From Actinomycetes bacterium (GTDB taxonomy: Bacteria; Actinomycetota; Acidimicrobiia; Acidimicrobiales; Ilumatobacteraceae), in NCBI GenBank assembly GCA_025360105.1, contig JANYCT010000051.1, forward strand, positions 186,001 to 250,000: 64,000 nucleotides of DNA. The letters run 5' to 3'. A model generated the notes under the pieces. That model was not told the DNA's origin and ran no database searches. It was given only the letters and a program-made list of their open reading frames with translations. The position numbers and the translations under genes were made by a program. Each line of letters starts with the position of its first letter. The stretch's first letter is position 1. Below are positions 37,099 through 46,703 of this stretch, piece after piece.

Positions 37099-38309
37099 TG
37101 GGCGAGTGCCTTCTGAACGCCCACGCTGAACCGTTCGACCATTTCCTCGACCGTATACCGCGTCGCCGCCTTGCGACATCCTGCGCAGAGTCGGTCGAGA
37201 AGTTGCTGATTCGTCATCGTGGCCACGACGGCGCTCGCGTACGCTCGCTCCGACGCAGCTTCCGGGACGATGACCCCGTTGCGACCGTCCTCGAGATACT
37301 CGATTTCGGGGCTGTGGTTTGTCACCGCGCTCGTGATCATCGGTAGTTCGAGCGCGAACGAGTCGAGCACCGCGAGACCCACCAGACCGGGCATGAGCAT
37401 GACAGTGGCCACCGAACAGAGCCTGGCCAACTCGTCGTTTCGTCTGACCCCCAGCATGTGAAGCCACGGGCGCGTGGCAGCTGCGGTCTCGACGGTGGTG
37501 CGGTGAGGGCCATCGCCGATGATCAGCAACTCAAAGTCAGGCAGCTGCAGTCTCACGATGTCGGCAGCATCGATCAGAAAGCCAAGTCGTTTGCCCGCGT
37601 ACAGGCTGCCCACATAGACCGCGACGTGTGGCGATCTGATCCCCAGTTCGGTACGGGTCTTCTCCATCGCGGCCGCGTCTACGGCTAGGTGGGCCTGGGC
37701 CAGGGCCGCCGTGTCGATTGCGTTCTGTACGATCGTGATGTGATTGGATGCGAATCCGGCCGCGGACACAAGGGCTGCCGTGCCTTCCGTGTACGCGAAC
37801 CACCAGTCGCACGAACGAATCGTGCGTCGTTTCCACCATTCACCGATGCGCGAGGCCGTTGAGTCGTCGCGATTGATGCCGTGGCCCCACAGCGCGAACT
37901 TGGGGCCGCCGAGTCTGCGCCATGTGGCGAGAACGGGATTCACGAGCAGCCGGCTTGCCTGCTCGACGATTACGAGATCCGAGCGATGTATCGATCTCAG
38001 CATCGGCTGCCAGACGAGTGTCCGATTGCCGGCTCGGAGTGAGTGGTTGGAGATCGACTCTGCCCATGGGATGGTCGCTGTGTCGTAACGCGATGCGGAC
38101 TCGGTATCGGGTTCACCTACGATGAGACGGAACCGGATGCCTTCTGCCGTGAGTCGGGAGCGGACGCCTTCGAAGAACGCAACGCGATAGTGGGGAAGCG
38201 TCTTGTAGACCACCACGACCTCTCGGGTGCGCGATGGGTCTTGACGTTCCGTTCGTCTCACGTCACGACGTCGGCGAGACGTGTCGGCCTCGATCTCAGA
38301 TTCACCCAC
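37095..38309 (-). CDS. GT4 glycosyltransferase
   Basis: 404 residues, GT-B fold. The N-terminal part has VVVVYKTLPHYRVAFFEGVR, a phrase typical of a GT4 subgroup acting on lipid-linked saccharides. Further on are FALWGHGINRD, VYVGSLYAGKRLGFLIDAADIV near 225 and MPGLVGLAVLDSFALELP near 310 in place of the donor EGxxxxxxE motif; the usual first Glu is replaced here by Gly in PGLVGLAV. The first 30 residues are polar and may not be translated. It overlaps the priming-transferase gene by 52 nt and the acetyltransferase gene by 4 nt. Confidence 0.83.
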   Translation of the reverse strand: MGESEIEADTSRRRRDVRRTERQDPSRTREVVVVYKTLPHYRVAFFEGVRSRLTAEGIRFRLIVGEPDTESASRYDTATIPWAESISNHSLRAGNRTLVWQPMLRSIHRSDLVIVEQASRLLVNPVLATWRRLGGPKFALWGHGINRDDSTASRIGEWWKRRTIRSCDWWFAYTEGTAALVSAAGFASNHITIVQNAIDTAALAQAHLAVDAAAMEKTRTELGIRSPHVAVYVGSLYAGKRLGFLIDAADIVRLQLPDFELLIIGDGPHRTTVETAAATRPWLHMLGVRRNDELARLCSVATVMLMPGLVGLAVLDSFALELPMITSAVTNHSPEIEYLEDGRNGVIVPEAASERAYASAVVATMTNQQLLDRLCAGCRKAATRYTVEEMVERFSVGVQKALAQ

Positions 38310-39613
38310 ACGAAACGAGCGTTACCGAACACGTAGCGACGCCAGAGGCGGCGTGGTTCGCTGGCAAAGCGGTACAGCCATTCGAGTCCGTTTCGCCGCA
38401 TCCAACTCGGTGCCTGCGACGTGGTGCCAGCGATGAAATCGAACGCCGCACCGATCGCGACGAAGGTGCGCGAGCTGAGAGCGCCCAAGCGCTCGACGAG
38501 CTCGTCCTGCTTGGGGGTTCCCATGCCCACCCAGACGATGTCGGCTTCCGATGTGTCGATCGTATGAAGCGATTCGCGGAGTTCGTCATCGCTGATGTCA
38601 TGGAACGGCGGTGCGATTGCGCCGACGATCTTCGCTGCGGGCCAACGAGAACTGATCTCTGTACCCAACGCGTCGAGTACCTCGGGCGTACTGCCGAACA
38701 GAAAATGGCGGGTCTGCGATTCTTGTCCGCGGTCGATGACTGCGGCCATCAGGTCGGGGCCGTACACACGTCGGTCGATGTGCGCGTAACCGAGCTGCTG
38801 GGCAATCCACACCAGTGGCATGCCGTCGGCAAGATTGAGTCCGCTCTGATTGAGCGTGCGAATCAGGCGGTCGCTTTTGGAGGCAAGCGCCAACGTGTAC
38901 GCGTTGCACAGGTGCACCGTGAGCCCGCCCTTTGCGGCGAGCACCGTGTCGACGGCGTCATGCAGGGCGATCGCATTGATACGCACGCCGCAGGTTTGGA
39001 ACGCGTTCGAGTCTCTGTGTGCGTCGCGAGCTGAGCTGGCCCAGTGGGGTACGTCGATGAGCGGTGCCGGCGGTTCGCCGAGCACTTCGCCGATCGTCCG
39101 GCGCAGAATCCAAAGGTCGAGGCGTAGCGAGCGATGACGGTCGTAGAACATGTCGTACGCCGGGGACTCGTACATCATCTCCGCGCACGCTGGGCTGATC
39201 TGCCACAGTCCGGTGCATCCAGGCCGATGCCGCGACCGGGCTTCCAGATGCTCGTCGTCGAAGCGATGTAACAGGTGGATCATTTCCGGCCGGGGTCCGA
39301 CCAAGCTCATCTGTCCGAATGGAACGAGCCAGAGCTGTGGCAGCTCGTCAAGGTGGTGGCCCCGAATGAACTGACCGAATCTGCTGATGCGCACTGCCTG
39401 CAGTTGGTACTTGTCGATCCGAGCCGGTGTGGACGCGGCAAGACTGCGGATTTTGACCACACGGAACGGGCGATTACCCAGACCGGCTCGAGGCTGAGTG
39501 AAGAACGGCCAGGCCCGGAACCGAACCGCCGACAGGAGCGCCAAGACGATGATCACCGGGGTGGCGAGCGCGGCCAACGCGGAACCAACGATCACGTCAA
39601 AGGTGCGCTTCAC
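38258..39613 (-). CDS. Priming sugar-phosphate transferase fused to a WecG/TagA glycosyltransferase
   Basis: 451 residues. Residues 1 to about 190 are a bacterial sugar transferase: one re-entrant membrane helix (VIVGSALAALATPVIIVLALL), VVKIRSL, DELPQLWLVPFGQMSLVGPRPE and RPGCTGLWQIS. Such enzymes put the first sugar phosphate on undecaprenyl phosphate. Residues about 210-440 are a GT26 WecG/TagA/CpsF domain: VHLCNAYTLALA, LNLADGMPLVW, HFLFGSTPEVL and WVGMGTPKQDELV. This half would add the second sugar. The fused protein thus covers the first two steps of the lipid-linked glycan. It heads the minus-strand operon. GTG 39613 has AGGA directly upstream. Confidence 0.9.
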   Translation of the reverse strand: MKRTFDVIVGSALAALATPVIIVLALLSAVRFRAWPFFTQPRAGLGNRPFRVVKIRSLAASTPARIDKYQLQAVRISRFGQFIRGHHLDELPQLWLVPFGQMSLVGPRPEMIHLLHRFDDEHLEARSRHRPGCTGLWQISPACAEMMYESPAYDMFYDRHRSLRLDLWILRRTIGEVLGEPPAPLIDVPHWASSARDAHRDSNAFQTCGVRINAIALHDAVDTVLAAKGGLTVHLCNAYTLALASKSDRLIRTLNQSGLNLADGMPLVWIAQQLGYAHIDRRVYGPDLMAAVIDRGQESQTRHFLFGSTPEVLDALGTEISSRWPAAKIVGAIAPPFHDISDDELRESLHTIDTSEADIVWVGMGTPKQDELVERLGALSSRTFVAIGAAFDFIAGTTSQAPSWMRRNGLEWLYRFASEPRRLWRRYVFGNARFVWVNLRSRPTRLADVVT

Positions 39614-39693
39614 GTTCCTGTTTCCCGATCCGCATCCAAGAAAGCTACCGCATGCGAATCATGGCTGTCACACCCCCTTGATACACAACAGAC

Positions 39694-40473
39694 ATGCTGA
39701 TCAATCGTTGTGCTGGTTGCGGGGAACCCGGTGTCGAATTGTGTCGCCGTTGTCGATTTGCACTGGTTGCATCGCCACCGGTGGTGACGGCGTCGGGCAT
39801 CACCGCAGCAACACAGTTCGTCGGACTGTCCAAAGAGTTGGTGATCGGGCTGAAGTTCCGTAATCGGCGCCGACTCGCCCGTTATCTTGCCGAACAGCTC
39901 GGCCGGCGGCTCGATCCCACCCAAATCGACGTCATCACGTGGGCACCTACGAGTTCCCGTCGGGCCCGTCGGCGAGGGTACGACCAGGCCGAGCTCCTGG
40001 CCCGGGCGCTGGCTGCGCAATGGCGCAAACCGTGCCGGCGCATGTTGTTCCGCCGCCATGGTGCTGCCCAGACCGGACAGACCCGCCACGACCGGTTGGA
40101 TCGCGCGCATGGACCATCGTTTGCATCGAGACCACTCCGCAATCCGCCACGGGTGCTGGTCATCGACGATGTCGTCACCACAGGCGCGACGCTGCTCGCG
40201 GCTCGCGACGCTCTTCTGGCGGCGGGTGCGCGGTCAGTGGTTTTGGCCGCAGTTGCGGCTACGCCCGAGACACATCTTCAAGCACGGGATCAGGCCCGGT
40301 TTCGGGCGAGGCCTGCCAAGCGCTCCACCGCGGCGATGGCAGGATCGCTGTCTTCGTCCACCACCACGCCGAACATGCCCACCCGCTCGGCGGCTTCCAC
40401 GTTCGACGCCACGTCGTCCAAAAAGGCGGTGCGCGCTGCCTCGGCATTGAGTCTCGTGAGCGCCAATTCGTAG
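39694..40473 (+). CDS. comF: ComF-family phosphoribosyltransferase-like protein
   Basis: 259 residues. It has an N-terminal zinc-type Cys set (CAGC then CRRC) and a phosphoribosyltransferase domain with the PRPP loop VLVIDDVVTTGAT at about 152-164. WAPTSSRRARRRGYDQAELLARALA is the typical ComF segment. ComF acts in DNA uptake in transformable species, while in others it may serve DNA repair or nucleotide salvage. The normal domain end falls near residue 197. The last 60 or so residues are low in family features and lie antisense to the HAD gene, an overlap of 184 nt. A lost stop codon or a sequencing error there is possible. Confidence 0.8.
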   Translation: MLINRCAGCGEPGVELCRRCRFALVASPPVVTASGITAATQFVGLSKELVIGLKFRNRRRLARYLAEQLGRRLDPTQIDVITWAPTSSRRARRRGYDQAELLARALAAQWRKPCRRMLFRRHGAAQTGQTRHDRLDRAHGPSFASRPLRNPPRVLVIDDVVTTGATLLAARDALLAAGARSVVLAAVAATPETHLQARDQARFRARPAKRSTAAMAGSLSSSTTTPNMPTRSAASTFDATSSKKAVRAASALSLVSANS

Positions 40474-40964
40474 ATCGCCGAGTTAGGTTTGCGCAGACCC
40501 ACCTCGTGACTATCGACGATGTCGTCGAACAGCTCGTCGTACGCCAAGAGCGGCCGCCACAGATCGCGGAACTCGCGCACATTGTTCGTGAGGATGCCGG
40601 TGCGTAGGCCGGCCCCGCGCAGCCGTTGCACCAGATCGAGCATCTCGCGGTTCGGATCGAATGTCATCGGTGGGACCGTGCTGCCTGCGGCTGGCGAGGG
40701 CATCTCGATGCCGATCTCGGCCAAACTGGCCCGGTTCATCCGGCGCACTTCGTCAAAGCTGATCTCGCCTCGTTCCAGTCGGTGCCATGGATGGTCGTTG
40801 TCGGCGCCGTAGTCACCCATAAAGACGCGCAGCACGACGTCGGCCACCTCGGGCGGAAACCTCCGCACAAGATCGCTCTGACGCCCGTTGCGCATCAGCA
40901 CGCCACCCAGATCGAAGATGACGGTGTCGATCCGGCGTGTGGTCGAAGCATGCACAGCCAACAT
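40290..40964 (-). CDS. HAD-family hydrolase
   Basis: About 224 residues. Motif I is VIFDLGGVLM near residue 15, with Gly in the place of the second Asp, a form common in HAD-IA enzymes of the epoxide-hydrolase N-terminal/YihX type. Motif II TGILTNN lies near 110, and motif III/IV is given by GLRKPNSAIYE with Lys and FLDDVASNVEAA with the acidic pair. A small-molecule phosphatase is likely. ATG 40964 is used; the longer frame would run into the secA promoter. It is divergent from secA and runs into comF at its 3' end. Confidence 0.83.
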   Translation of the reverse strand: MLAVHASTTRRIDTVIFDLGGVLMRNGRQSDLVRRFPPEVADVVLRVFMGDYGADNDHPWHRLERGEISFDEVRRMNRASLAEIGIEMPSPAAGSTVPPMTFDPNREMLDLVQRLRGAGLRTGILTNNVREFRDLWRPLLAYDELFDDIVDSHEVGLRKPNSAIYELALTRLNAEAARTAFLDDVASNVEAAERVGMFGVVVDEDSDPAIAAVERLAGLARNRA

Positions 40965-41052
40965 TCTGTCCGACGCCCCGCGGGCACGCCCAACCGGCCG
41001 CCATGTTGCGATGGACCCCGTTGGTTGCCGGGGGCTGCGGGCCTTGCAACGG

Positions 41053-41069
41053 TAGGCTCTCACCTCGCA
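41053..41069 (+). promoter_or_regulatory. -10 box for leaderless secA
   Basis: TAGGCT at 41053-41058 is followed after 10 nt by the ATG at 41069, without a ribosome site. Confidence 0.5.
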
Positions 41070-43861
41070 TGGGTATTCTCGATCGCATCCTCCGCGCCGG
41101 TGAAGGCAAGAAACTGAAGGCTCTCGAAGGCCTCGTTCCTGAAATCAACGCGCTCAGCACCTCCATCGCAGCGCTGTCAGATGACGCGCTCCGCGCCAAG
41201 ACCGGTGACTTCCGCCAGCGCATTGAGCGCGGCGAGACGCTCGACGACCTCCTTATCGAGGCGTTTGCGGTCACTCGCGAGGCGGCCGAACGGGTCATTG
41301 GCCAGCGCCATTACGATGTACAGCTCATGGGCGGCGCCGCGCTGCATTTCGGCTGGGTCGCCGAAATGAAGACCGGTGAAGGCAAGACCCTTGTGTCCAC
41401 CCTGCCCATCTATCTCAACGGTGTCGGCGGCAAGGGGGTGCACCTCGTCACGGTGAACGACTACCTCGCCCGACGAGATGCTGAATGGATGGGCCGAATC
41501 CATAAGTGGATGGGTCTCTCCGTCGGTCTCGTCATTCCCGGGTTCAAGGAGCATCCTCTCGAAAAGCGTGCCGCGTACGCCTGCGACATCACCTACGGCA
41601 CGAATAACGAATTCGGCTTCGATTACCTGCGCGACAACATGGCGCCCACCCTCGACGACAAGGCCCAGCGCGGGCACAACTTCGCCATCGTCGACGAAGT
41701 CGACTCGATCCTCATCGACGAAGCGCGGACGCCGCTCATCATCTCGGGCCGTCTCGCCGACGCCGCCAAGCTCTATTACCGGTTCGCTTCCGTCGTGCGT
41801 GGACTGCGCCGCGATGTCGACTATGAAGTCGAAGAGGACAAGCGCATCGTCGTGCCACTCGAAGAAGGCATCGACAAAGTCGAGAAGGCCCTCGGGCTCG
41901 ACAACCTCTACGACGAGGTGCAGCAGAACTTGGTGCACCAGTTGCAGGTGGCCCTGAAGGCCAAAGAGCTCTACAAGCGTGACAAGGACTACATCATTCA
42001 AAACGGCGAGGTGAAGATCGTCGACGAGTTCACCGGTCGCGTCCTCGAAGGTCGTCGGTGGAGCGAGGGTATCCATCAGGCCGTGGAGGCCAAAGAGGGC
42101 GTCAAGATCAAAGAAGAGAACCAGACGCTCGCCACGATCACCCTGCAGAACTATTTCCGTATGTACGACAAGCTCGCTGGCATGACTGGTACAGCCTCTA
42201 CCGAGGCCGCCGAGCTGAAGAACACCTACGGCCTCGATGTCGTGCCGATCCCCACCAACAAGCCAGTCGGTCGCGTTGACGAACCCGACCTCATCTACAA
42301 AGGCGAGATGGGCAAGTTCGATGCCGTCGTCGAAGACATCGCCGAGAAGTTCGAGCGCGGCCAACCCGTACTCGTTGGCACCATCAGCGTGGAAAAGAGC
42401 GAATACTTGTCGCGGTTACTCGACAAGCGCGGTGTTGATCACGAGGTGTTGAACGCCAAGCAGCACACCCGAGAAGCACAGATCGTCACCCAGGCCGGAC
42501 GCCTGCATGCCGTCACTGTGGCCACCAACATGGCCGGTCGCGGCGTCGACATCTTGCTCGGTGGCAACCCCGAGGGACTTGCCCGTGCCGAGGTCTACAA
42601 AGAGGGCCATTCGCCGGAGGTGATGGTCGACGATTTTGCGCTGCCGATGCCGCTCGACGAGATGCCTGCCGACTTCCAAGCCGCGCGCACAGCAGCATTC
42701 AGCCGATACAACGAACTGCTCGCCGAGTTGAGCGTGTCATGTCGGGCCGAGGGAGACGCGATTCGTGCGCTCGGCGGGTTGTACGTGCTCGGAACCGAAC
42801 GCCACGACAGCCGTCGTATCGACAATCAGTTGCGTGGTCGTGCCGGTCGTCAGGGCGATCCGGGCGAGAGCCGCTTTTATTTGAGCCTCGACGACGAACT
42901 GATGCGTCTGTTCGCCACCGGTGCGTTGAGCTGGGTGATGGGTCGTGCCCTGCCCGACGACGAAGCCATTGAGGCAAAAATGGTCACTAAGGCCATCGAG
43001 CGCGCACAGAGCACCGTCGAGCAACGCAACGGCGAGGTTCGCAAGAACGTGCTCAAGTACGACGAAGTGATGAACGAGCAGCGCAAGATCATCTATCAGC
43101 GTCGTGATCAGATCCTCGAAGGCGCCGATCTGAAGGCCGGTGCGCTCGAGTACCTCGCCGATGCTGTCGACACTCTCATCGATAGTCACTGTGTGAGCGA
43201 AGCCGACGACGAATGGGACATCGACGGTCTGATGACCGAGCTGCGCTCGTTCTGGCCCACCGAGATCACCGATCAGCAGTTGCTCGCGTGTCGCGGTACC
43301 GACCAGATGTATGACATCGTGATGCAAGATGCCACCGCCTTCTACGCCCTGCGTGAGGACGAACTCGGTGCCGAGGTCATGCGCGATGTCGAGCGTCAGG
43401 TGATGCTGCGCATCATCGATCAGCGCTGGCGCGAGCATCTCGAGGAGATGGACTACCTGCAAGAGGGCATCAACCTTCGCGCCATGGGCCAGAAGGATCC
43501 CCTCACCGAGTGGCAGCGTGAGGGATTCGAGATGTTCGGCGCACTGATGAAGGGCGTCGCCCAGGACTTCGTGCGTTACGTGATGCATGTACAGGTCGTA
43601 CGCAACGACGAACCTGGACAACTCGTTCAGAACGTGCAGCAGACCTCGGCTGACAACGTGCAGTCGTCGGGCTTTGCATCGGCCGCACAGGTTGCTGCCG
43701 CCGACGGCGAGATCGCTCCCGAGCTCGCCGCATCAGCAGCGTCGGCACCGGTGAAGCAGATGCCCATCGTGAACGACCAATGGTCCAAGACCCCGCGTAA
43801 CGCCCCCTGTCCGTGTGGCTCCGGCAAGAAGTTCAAGGTGTGCCACGGCGCCACCATGTAG
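41069..43861 (+). CDS. secA: Preprotein translocase ATPase SecA
   Basis: 930 residues. SecA drives Sec-dependent export through SecYEG. Walker A MKTGEGKT is at about 100-107, followed by VTVNDYLARRDAEWM, the DEAD-box DEVDS and DEARTPLI, the preprotein cross-linking domain, VATNMAGRGVDI, LRGRAGRQGDPGES, and a helical scaffold with IDQRWREHLEEMD. The C-terminus ends in the zinc motif CPCGSGKKFKVCHG that binds SecB-like chaperones or lipids. The frame is open 132 nt upstream, but the conserved start MGILDRILRAGEGKKL begins at 41069. It is followed by prfB after 18 nt, the usual actinobacterial order. Confidence 0.97.
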   Translation: MGILDRILRAGEGKKLKALEGLVPEINALSTSIAALSDDALRAKTGDFRQRIERGETLDDLLIEAFAVTREAAERVIGQRHYDVQLMGGAALHFGWVAEMKTGEGKTLVSTLPIYLNGVGGKGVHLVTVNDYLARRDAEWMGRIHKWMGLSVGLVIPGFKEHPLEKRAAYACDITYGTNNEFGFDYLRDNMAPTLDDKAQRGHNFAIVDEVDSILIDEARTPLIISGRLADAAKLYYRFASVVRGLRRDVDYEVEEDKRIVVPLEEGIDKVEKALGLDNLYDEVQQNLVHQLQVALKAKELYKRDKDYIIQNGEVKIVDEFTGRVLEGRRWSEGIHQAVEAKEGVKIKEENQTLATITLQNYFRMYDKLAGMTGTASTEAAELKNTYGLDVVPIPTNKPVGRVDEPDLIYKGEMGKFDAVVEDIAEKFERGQPVLVGTISVEKSEYLSRLLDKRGVDHEVLNAKQHTREAQIVTQAGRLHAVTVATNMAGRGVDILLGGNPEGLARAEVYKEGHSPEVMVDDFALPMPLDEMPADFQAARTAAFSRYNELLAELSVSCRAEGDAIRALGGLYVLGTERHDSRRIDNQLRGRAGRQGDPGESRFYLSLDDELMRLFATGALSWVMGRALPDDEAIEAKMVTKAIERAQSTVEQRNGEVRKNVLKYDEVMNEQRKIIYQRRDQILEGADLKAGALEYLADAVDTLIDSHCVSEADDEWDIDGLMTELRSFWPTEITDQQLLACRGTDQMYDIVMQDATAFYALREDELGAEVMRDVERQVMLRIIDQRWREHLEEMDYLQEGINLRAMGQKDPLTEWQREGFEMFGALMKGVAQDFVRYVMHVQVVRNDEPGQLVQNVQQTSADNVQSSGFASAAQVAAADGEIAPELAASAASAPVKQMPIVNDQWSKTPRNAPCPCGSGKKFKVCHGATM

Positions 43862-43879
43862 TTGCTGCGAAAGCACCCC

Positions 43880-44980
43880 ATGAGAGATTTCACTGACGAC
43901 CTCAAAGATCTGCGCCGCCGTCTCGGCGAGGCGGATGCGTATCTGAAGATTCCCGAAAAGCGCGCGCGCTTGGGCGAGCTTGAGCTCGAGGTGTCGCGCC
44001 CCGATCTGTGGGACGACCAGGAGCTGGCCAAGAAGGTCAACGGCGAGTACTCGAACGTGAAGGGCGATATCGATACCTACGACGTCCTCGCCGGCGATAT
44101 CGAGGACACCGAGGTCTTGCACGAGATGGCCCGTGAGGTCGACGACGCCAGTCAGGAACCCGAGCTCGCCGAAGCCATCGCCAAGACTGCGGCCACGCTG
44201 CACCAACTCGAGCTGCGCAGCCTGTTCACCGGCGAGCACGACGAACTTGATTGCATCGTGCAGATAAATGCCAAAGACGGCGGCGTCGACGCTCAGGACT
44301 GGAGCGAGATTCTGCTACGGATGTACGGCCGCTGGGCCGAGCGACATGGGTTTGGCTTCGAGATCGACGGCATCTCCGAGGGCACCGAGGCCGGCATCCT
44401 CTCGGCCGAGTTCACGATCACCGGACGCTACGCGTACGGGCTGATGACGAGCGAGCGCGGCACACACCGCCTCGTACGGATCAGCCCGTTCGACAACCAG
44501 GGCCGTCGCCAGACGAGTTTTGCCGCGGTGCAGGTATGGCCGGTGCTCGAAGATCCCGACGTGGAACTCAACGAGGCCGATGTACGCATGGAGGTCTTTC
44601 GTGCCAGCGGTGCAGGCGGCCAGCACGTGAACAAGACCTCGTCGGCGGTGCGTCTGATCCACGAGCCAACGGGTCTGGTTTCGTCGTCGCAAGAGGAGCG
44701 CAGCCAATTGCAGAACCGCGAAAAGGCAATGAACCGTCTGCGGACCATGCTCGCTGCGCGCATTGAGGAAGAGCGTCAGAACGAAATGGATCGCATTGCG
44801 GGTCGTCAGGCACAGGTGGGCTGGGGCAGCCAGATCCGCAGCTACGTGCTGCAGCCCTACCAGATGGTGAAGGATCTGCGCACAGAGATCGAATCGGGCA
44901 ACGTGGCGGGCGTGCTCGACGGTGACCTCGATGTCTTCATGGAGGGCTTTCTCCAGCACCGTCGCCGCGACCAAGGGTGA
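43880..44980 (+). CDS. prfB: Peptide chain release factor 2
   Basis: About 366 residues. RF2 ends translation at UGA and UAA. The stop-recognition tripeptide SPF is in RISPFDNQGRRQTSF near residue 205, marking RF2 rather than RF1, and the catalytic GGQ is in ASGAGGQHVNKT near 244. There is no in-frame TGA with a Shine-Dalgarno slip site in the first codons, so the programmed frameshift of many bacteria is absent, as is usual for actinobacteria. ATG 43880 is preferred to TTG 43862 because RF2 begins at about this point. It sits between secA and ftsE. Confidence 0.95.
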   Translation: MRDFTDDLKDLRRRLGEADAYLKIPEKRARLGELELEVSRPDLWDDQELAKKVNGEYSNVKGDIDTYDVLAGDIEDTEVLHEMAREVDDASQEPELAEAIAKTAATLHQLELRSLFTGEHDELDCIVQINAKDGGVDAQDWSEILLRMYGRWAERHGFGFEIDGISEGTEAGILSAEFTITGRYAYGLMTSERGTHRLVRISPFDNQGRRQTSFAAVQVWPVLEDPDVELNEADVRMEVFRASGAGGQHVNKTSSAVRLIHEPTGLVSSSQEERSQLQNREKAMNRLRTMLAARIEEERQNEMDRIAGRQAQVGWGSQIRSYVLQPYQMVKDLRTEIESGNVAGVLDGDLDVFMEGFLQHRRRDQG

Positions 44981-45060
44981 CGGGATGCCACGTCGTGCCA
45001 CTGGTAACTTGTGATGTCTGCGGGCGGCAGGCACATTCTCTGTCCATCTGAGGAGCTGGC

Positions 45061-45738
45061 TTGATACGCCTCGAGAACGTCACCAAGATCTACAACTCAG
45101 AGGTCACTGCGCTCCGTGATGCCACCTTCGATGTGGCCAAGGGCGAGTTCGTGTTCCTCGTCGGGCCGTCGGGTTCGGGTAAGTCCACCCTGTTGCGCAT
45201 GATGAACCGACAGGAGAGCCCCGAGAAGGGCGCCGTGTGGGTCGCTGGCCGCAACATCAACGAAATGCCCGACAGCAAAGTGCCGCACCTGAGGCGCAAC
45301 ATCGGCAACATCTTTCAGGACTACAAACTGCTGCTCAACAAGACGGTGCACGAAAACGTGGCCTTTGCGCTCGAGGTCATCGGCCGACCCAAGCACGTGA
45401 TCCGTCAGCAGGTGCCGGCCGTGCTCGACCTCGTTGGGCTGACGGGCAAGCAGGATCGCTTTCCCCATCAGCTCTCCGGTGGTGAGCAGCAGCGCGTGTC
45501 GATCGCTCGCGCGTTCGTGAACCGCCCGTTGATCCTGCTCGCCGACGAGCCCACCGGAAACCTCGACCCCGCAACGGGTGAGGGCATCATGCGTCTGCTC
45601 GACCGGATCAACAAGACCGGCACGACCGTGGTGATGGCCACGCACGATCAACGCATCGTGAACATGATGCGCAAGCGCGTCATCCAGATGGATCGCGGCA
45701 TCATCGTCCGCGACCAGGCCCGCGGAGTGTACGAATAA
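45061..45738 (+). CDS. ftsE: Cell division ATP-binding protein FtsE
   Basis: 225 residues, ABC ATPase. It shows Walker A GPSGSGKS, the Q-loop in NIFQDYKLL, the signature LSGGEQQR, Walker [10 protein letters not shown] and the switch His in ATHDQ. With FtsX it controls peptidoglycan hydrolases (RipC-type in actinobacteria) at the septum. The start is TTG: AGGAG at 45051-45055 lies 5 nt before it, and the conserved [11 protein letters not shown] begins there. The ftsX start overlaps its stop (TAATG). TAACTT near 45004 could serve as a -10 box. Confidence 0.96.
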   Translation: MIRLENVTKIYNSEVTALRDATFDVAKGEFVFLVGPSGSGKSTLLRMMNRQESPEKGAVWVAGRNINEMPDSKVPHLRRNIGNIFQDYKLLLNKTVHENVAFALEVIGRPKHVIRQQVPAVLDLVGLTGKQDRFPHQLSGGEQQRVSIARAFVNRPLILLADEPTGNLDPATGEGIMRLLDRINKTGTTVVMATHDQRIVNMMRKRVIQMDRGIIVRDQARGVYE

Positions 45739-46643
45739 TGTGGTCTCGCCTTGCCTATACCTTCCGCGAGACCGGCGCCAGCCTGAAACGCAACATCACG
45801 CTCACCGTCGCAGCCGTGCTCACCTCGGCCGTGTCGCTGTTCCTCGTGGGTGGCACGTTCCTGGTGCAGCGCGGCTTCGACAACCTGTTGTCGAAGTGGG
45901 CCGGCGGCGTTCAGATGATCGTGTATGTCAGCCCTACGGCCACGCCGGATCAGGTCGCCAACATCAAGACCGCTCTCGAATCCAGCCCGACCGTGGTCGA
46001 CACAAGCAAGCTCGAGTATCTCGACTTCACGAAGTCGCTCGCGGAGGCCAAGCGCCTACTGGCCGCCGACCCCACCACATTCAAGCTGCTCAACGAGGCC
46101 AACCTCCCCACCGAGTTCAAGGTGGTGCCCAAGGCCCGCCAGCTCAACGTGCTCGTCGAGTTGGCCAACGGTTTCTCTGAGGTGCCGAAGGTGCAAAAGG
46201 TGGTGCTCGCCCGCGATCAGGTCGAGCAGATCTCCAAGTTGCGCGACTTCGTGCAGACGGTCACGGTGGGACTCTCCGTGTTGTTGCTCATCGGCGCGCT
46301 CATTCTGATCTGGACCACGATCAGAACGGCGATGTTCGCTCGTCGTCGTGAGATTGAGGTGATGAAGTTGGTCGGTGCCACCAACTGGTTTATCCGAATA
46401 CCGTTCATGCTCGAGGGACTCATCCAAGGTCTCATCGGAGCGCTGATGTCATGCGGGTTTCTGCTGTTCTTCAACCGCCTGTGGACCAATGGGGTCGTGA
46501 AACTCAAGGGTGACAACGGCTTCATCGCGCTCGTTGTGAGCGACAGCTTCCTCAATTTCGTGATGCTGATGGTGTTGCTGTTCGGCATGCTCGCTGGTGC
46601 AGTTGCATCGGGCGTCGCGGCCAGTCGCTTCCTCGACGTCTGA
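45738..46643 (+). CDS. ftsX: Cell division permease-like protein FtsX
   Basis: 301 residues with four membrane helices (about 22-44, 172-194, 224-246, 273-295) and one extracytoplasmic domain at about 50-165. This is the standard FtsX layout. The first loop is the part that contacts a secreted peptidoglycan hydrolase. ARRREIEVMKLVGATNWFIRIPFMLEG is the conserved coupling segment that meets FtsE. The ATG shares a base with the ftsE stop. In many actinobacteria smpB follows ftsX; here an enoyl-CoA hydratase with its own promoter follows instead. Confidence 0.95.
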   Translation: MWSRLAYTFRETGASLKRNITLTVAAVLTSAVSLFLVGGTFLVQRGFDNLLSKWAGGVQMIVYVSPTATPDQVANIKTALESSPTVVDTSKLEYLDFTKSLAEAKRLLAADPTTFKLLNEANLPTEFKVVPKARQLNVLVELANGFSEVPKVQKVVLARDQVEQISKLRDFVQTVTVGLSVLLLIGALILIWTTIRTAMFARRREIEVMKLVGATNWFIRIPFMLEGLIQGLIGALMSCGFLLFFNRLWTNGVVKLKGDNGFIALVVSDSFLNFVMLMVLLFGMLAGAVASGVAASRFLDV

Positions 46644-46703
46644 TCTGTCCGCTCGCCGGCGAACGCCGACCGTCCTCGCTCGTGCACCTGCGCCCTCGTG
46701 GTT

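Noticed and set aside
43862-43960. Programmed +1 frameshift in prfB
   Set aside because: No in-frame TGA with a slip site and upstream Shine-Dalgarno is present; the frame is continuous.
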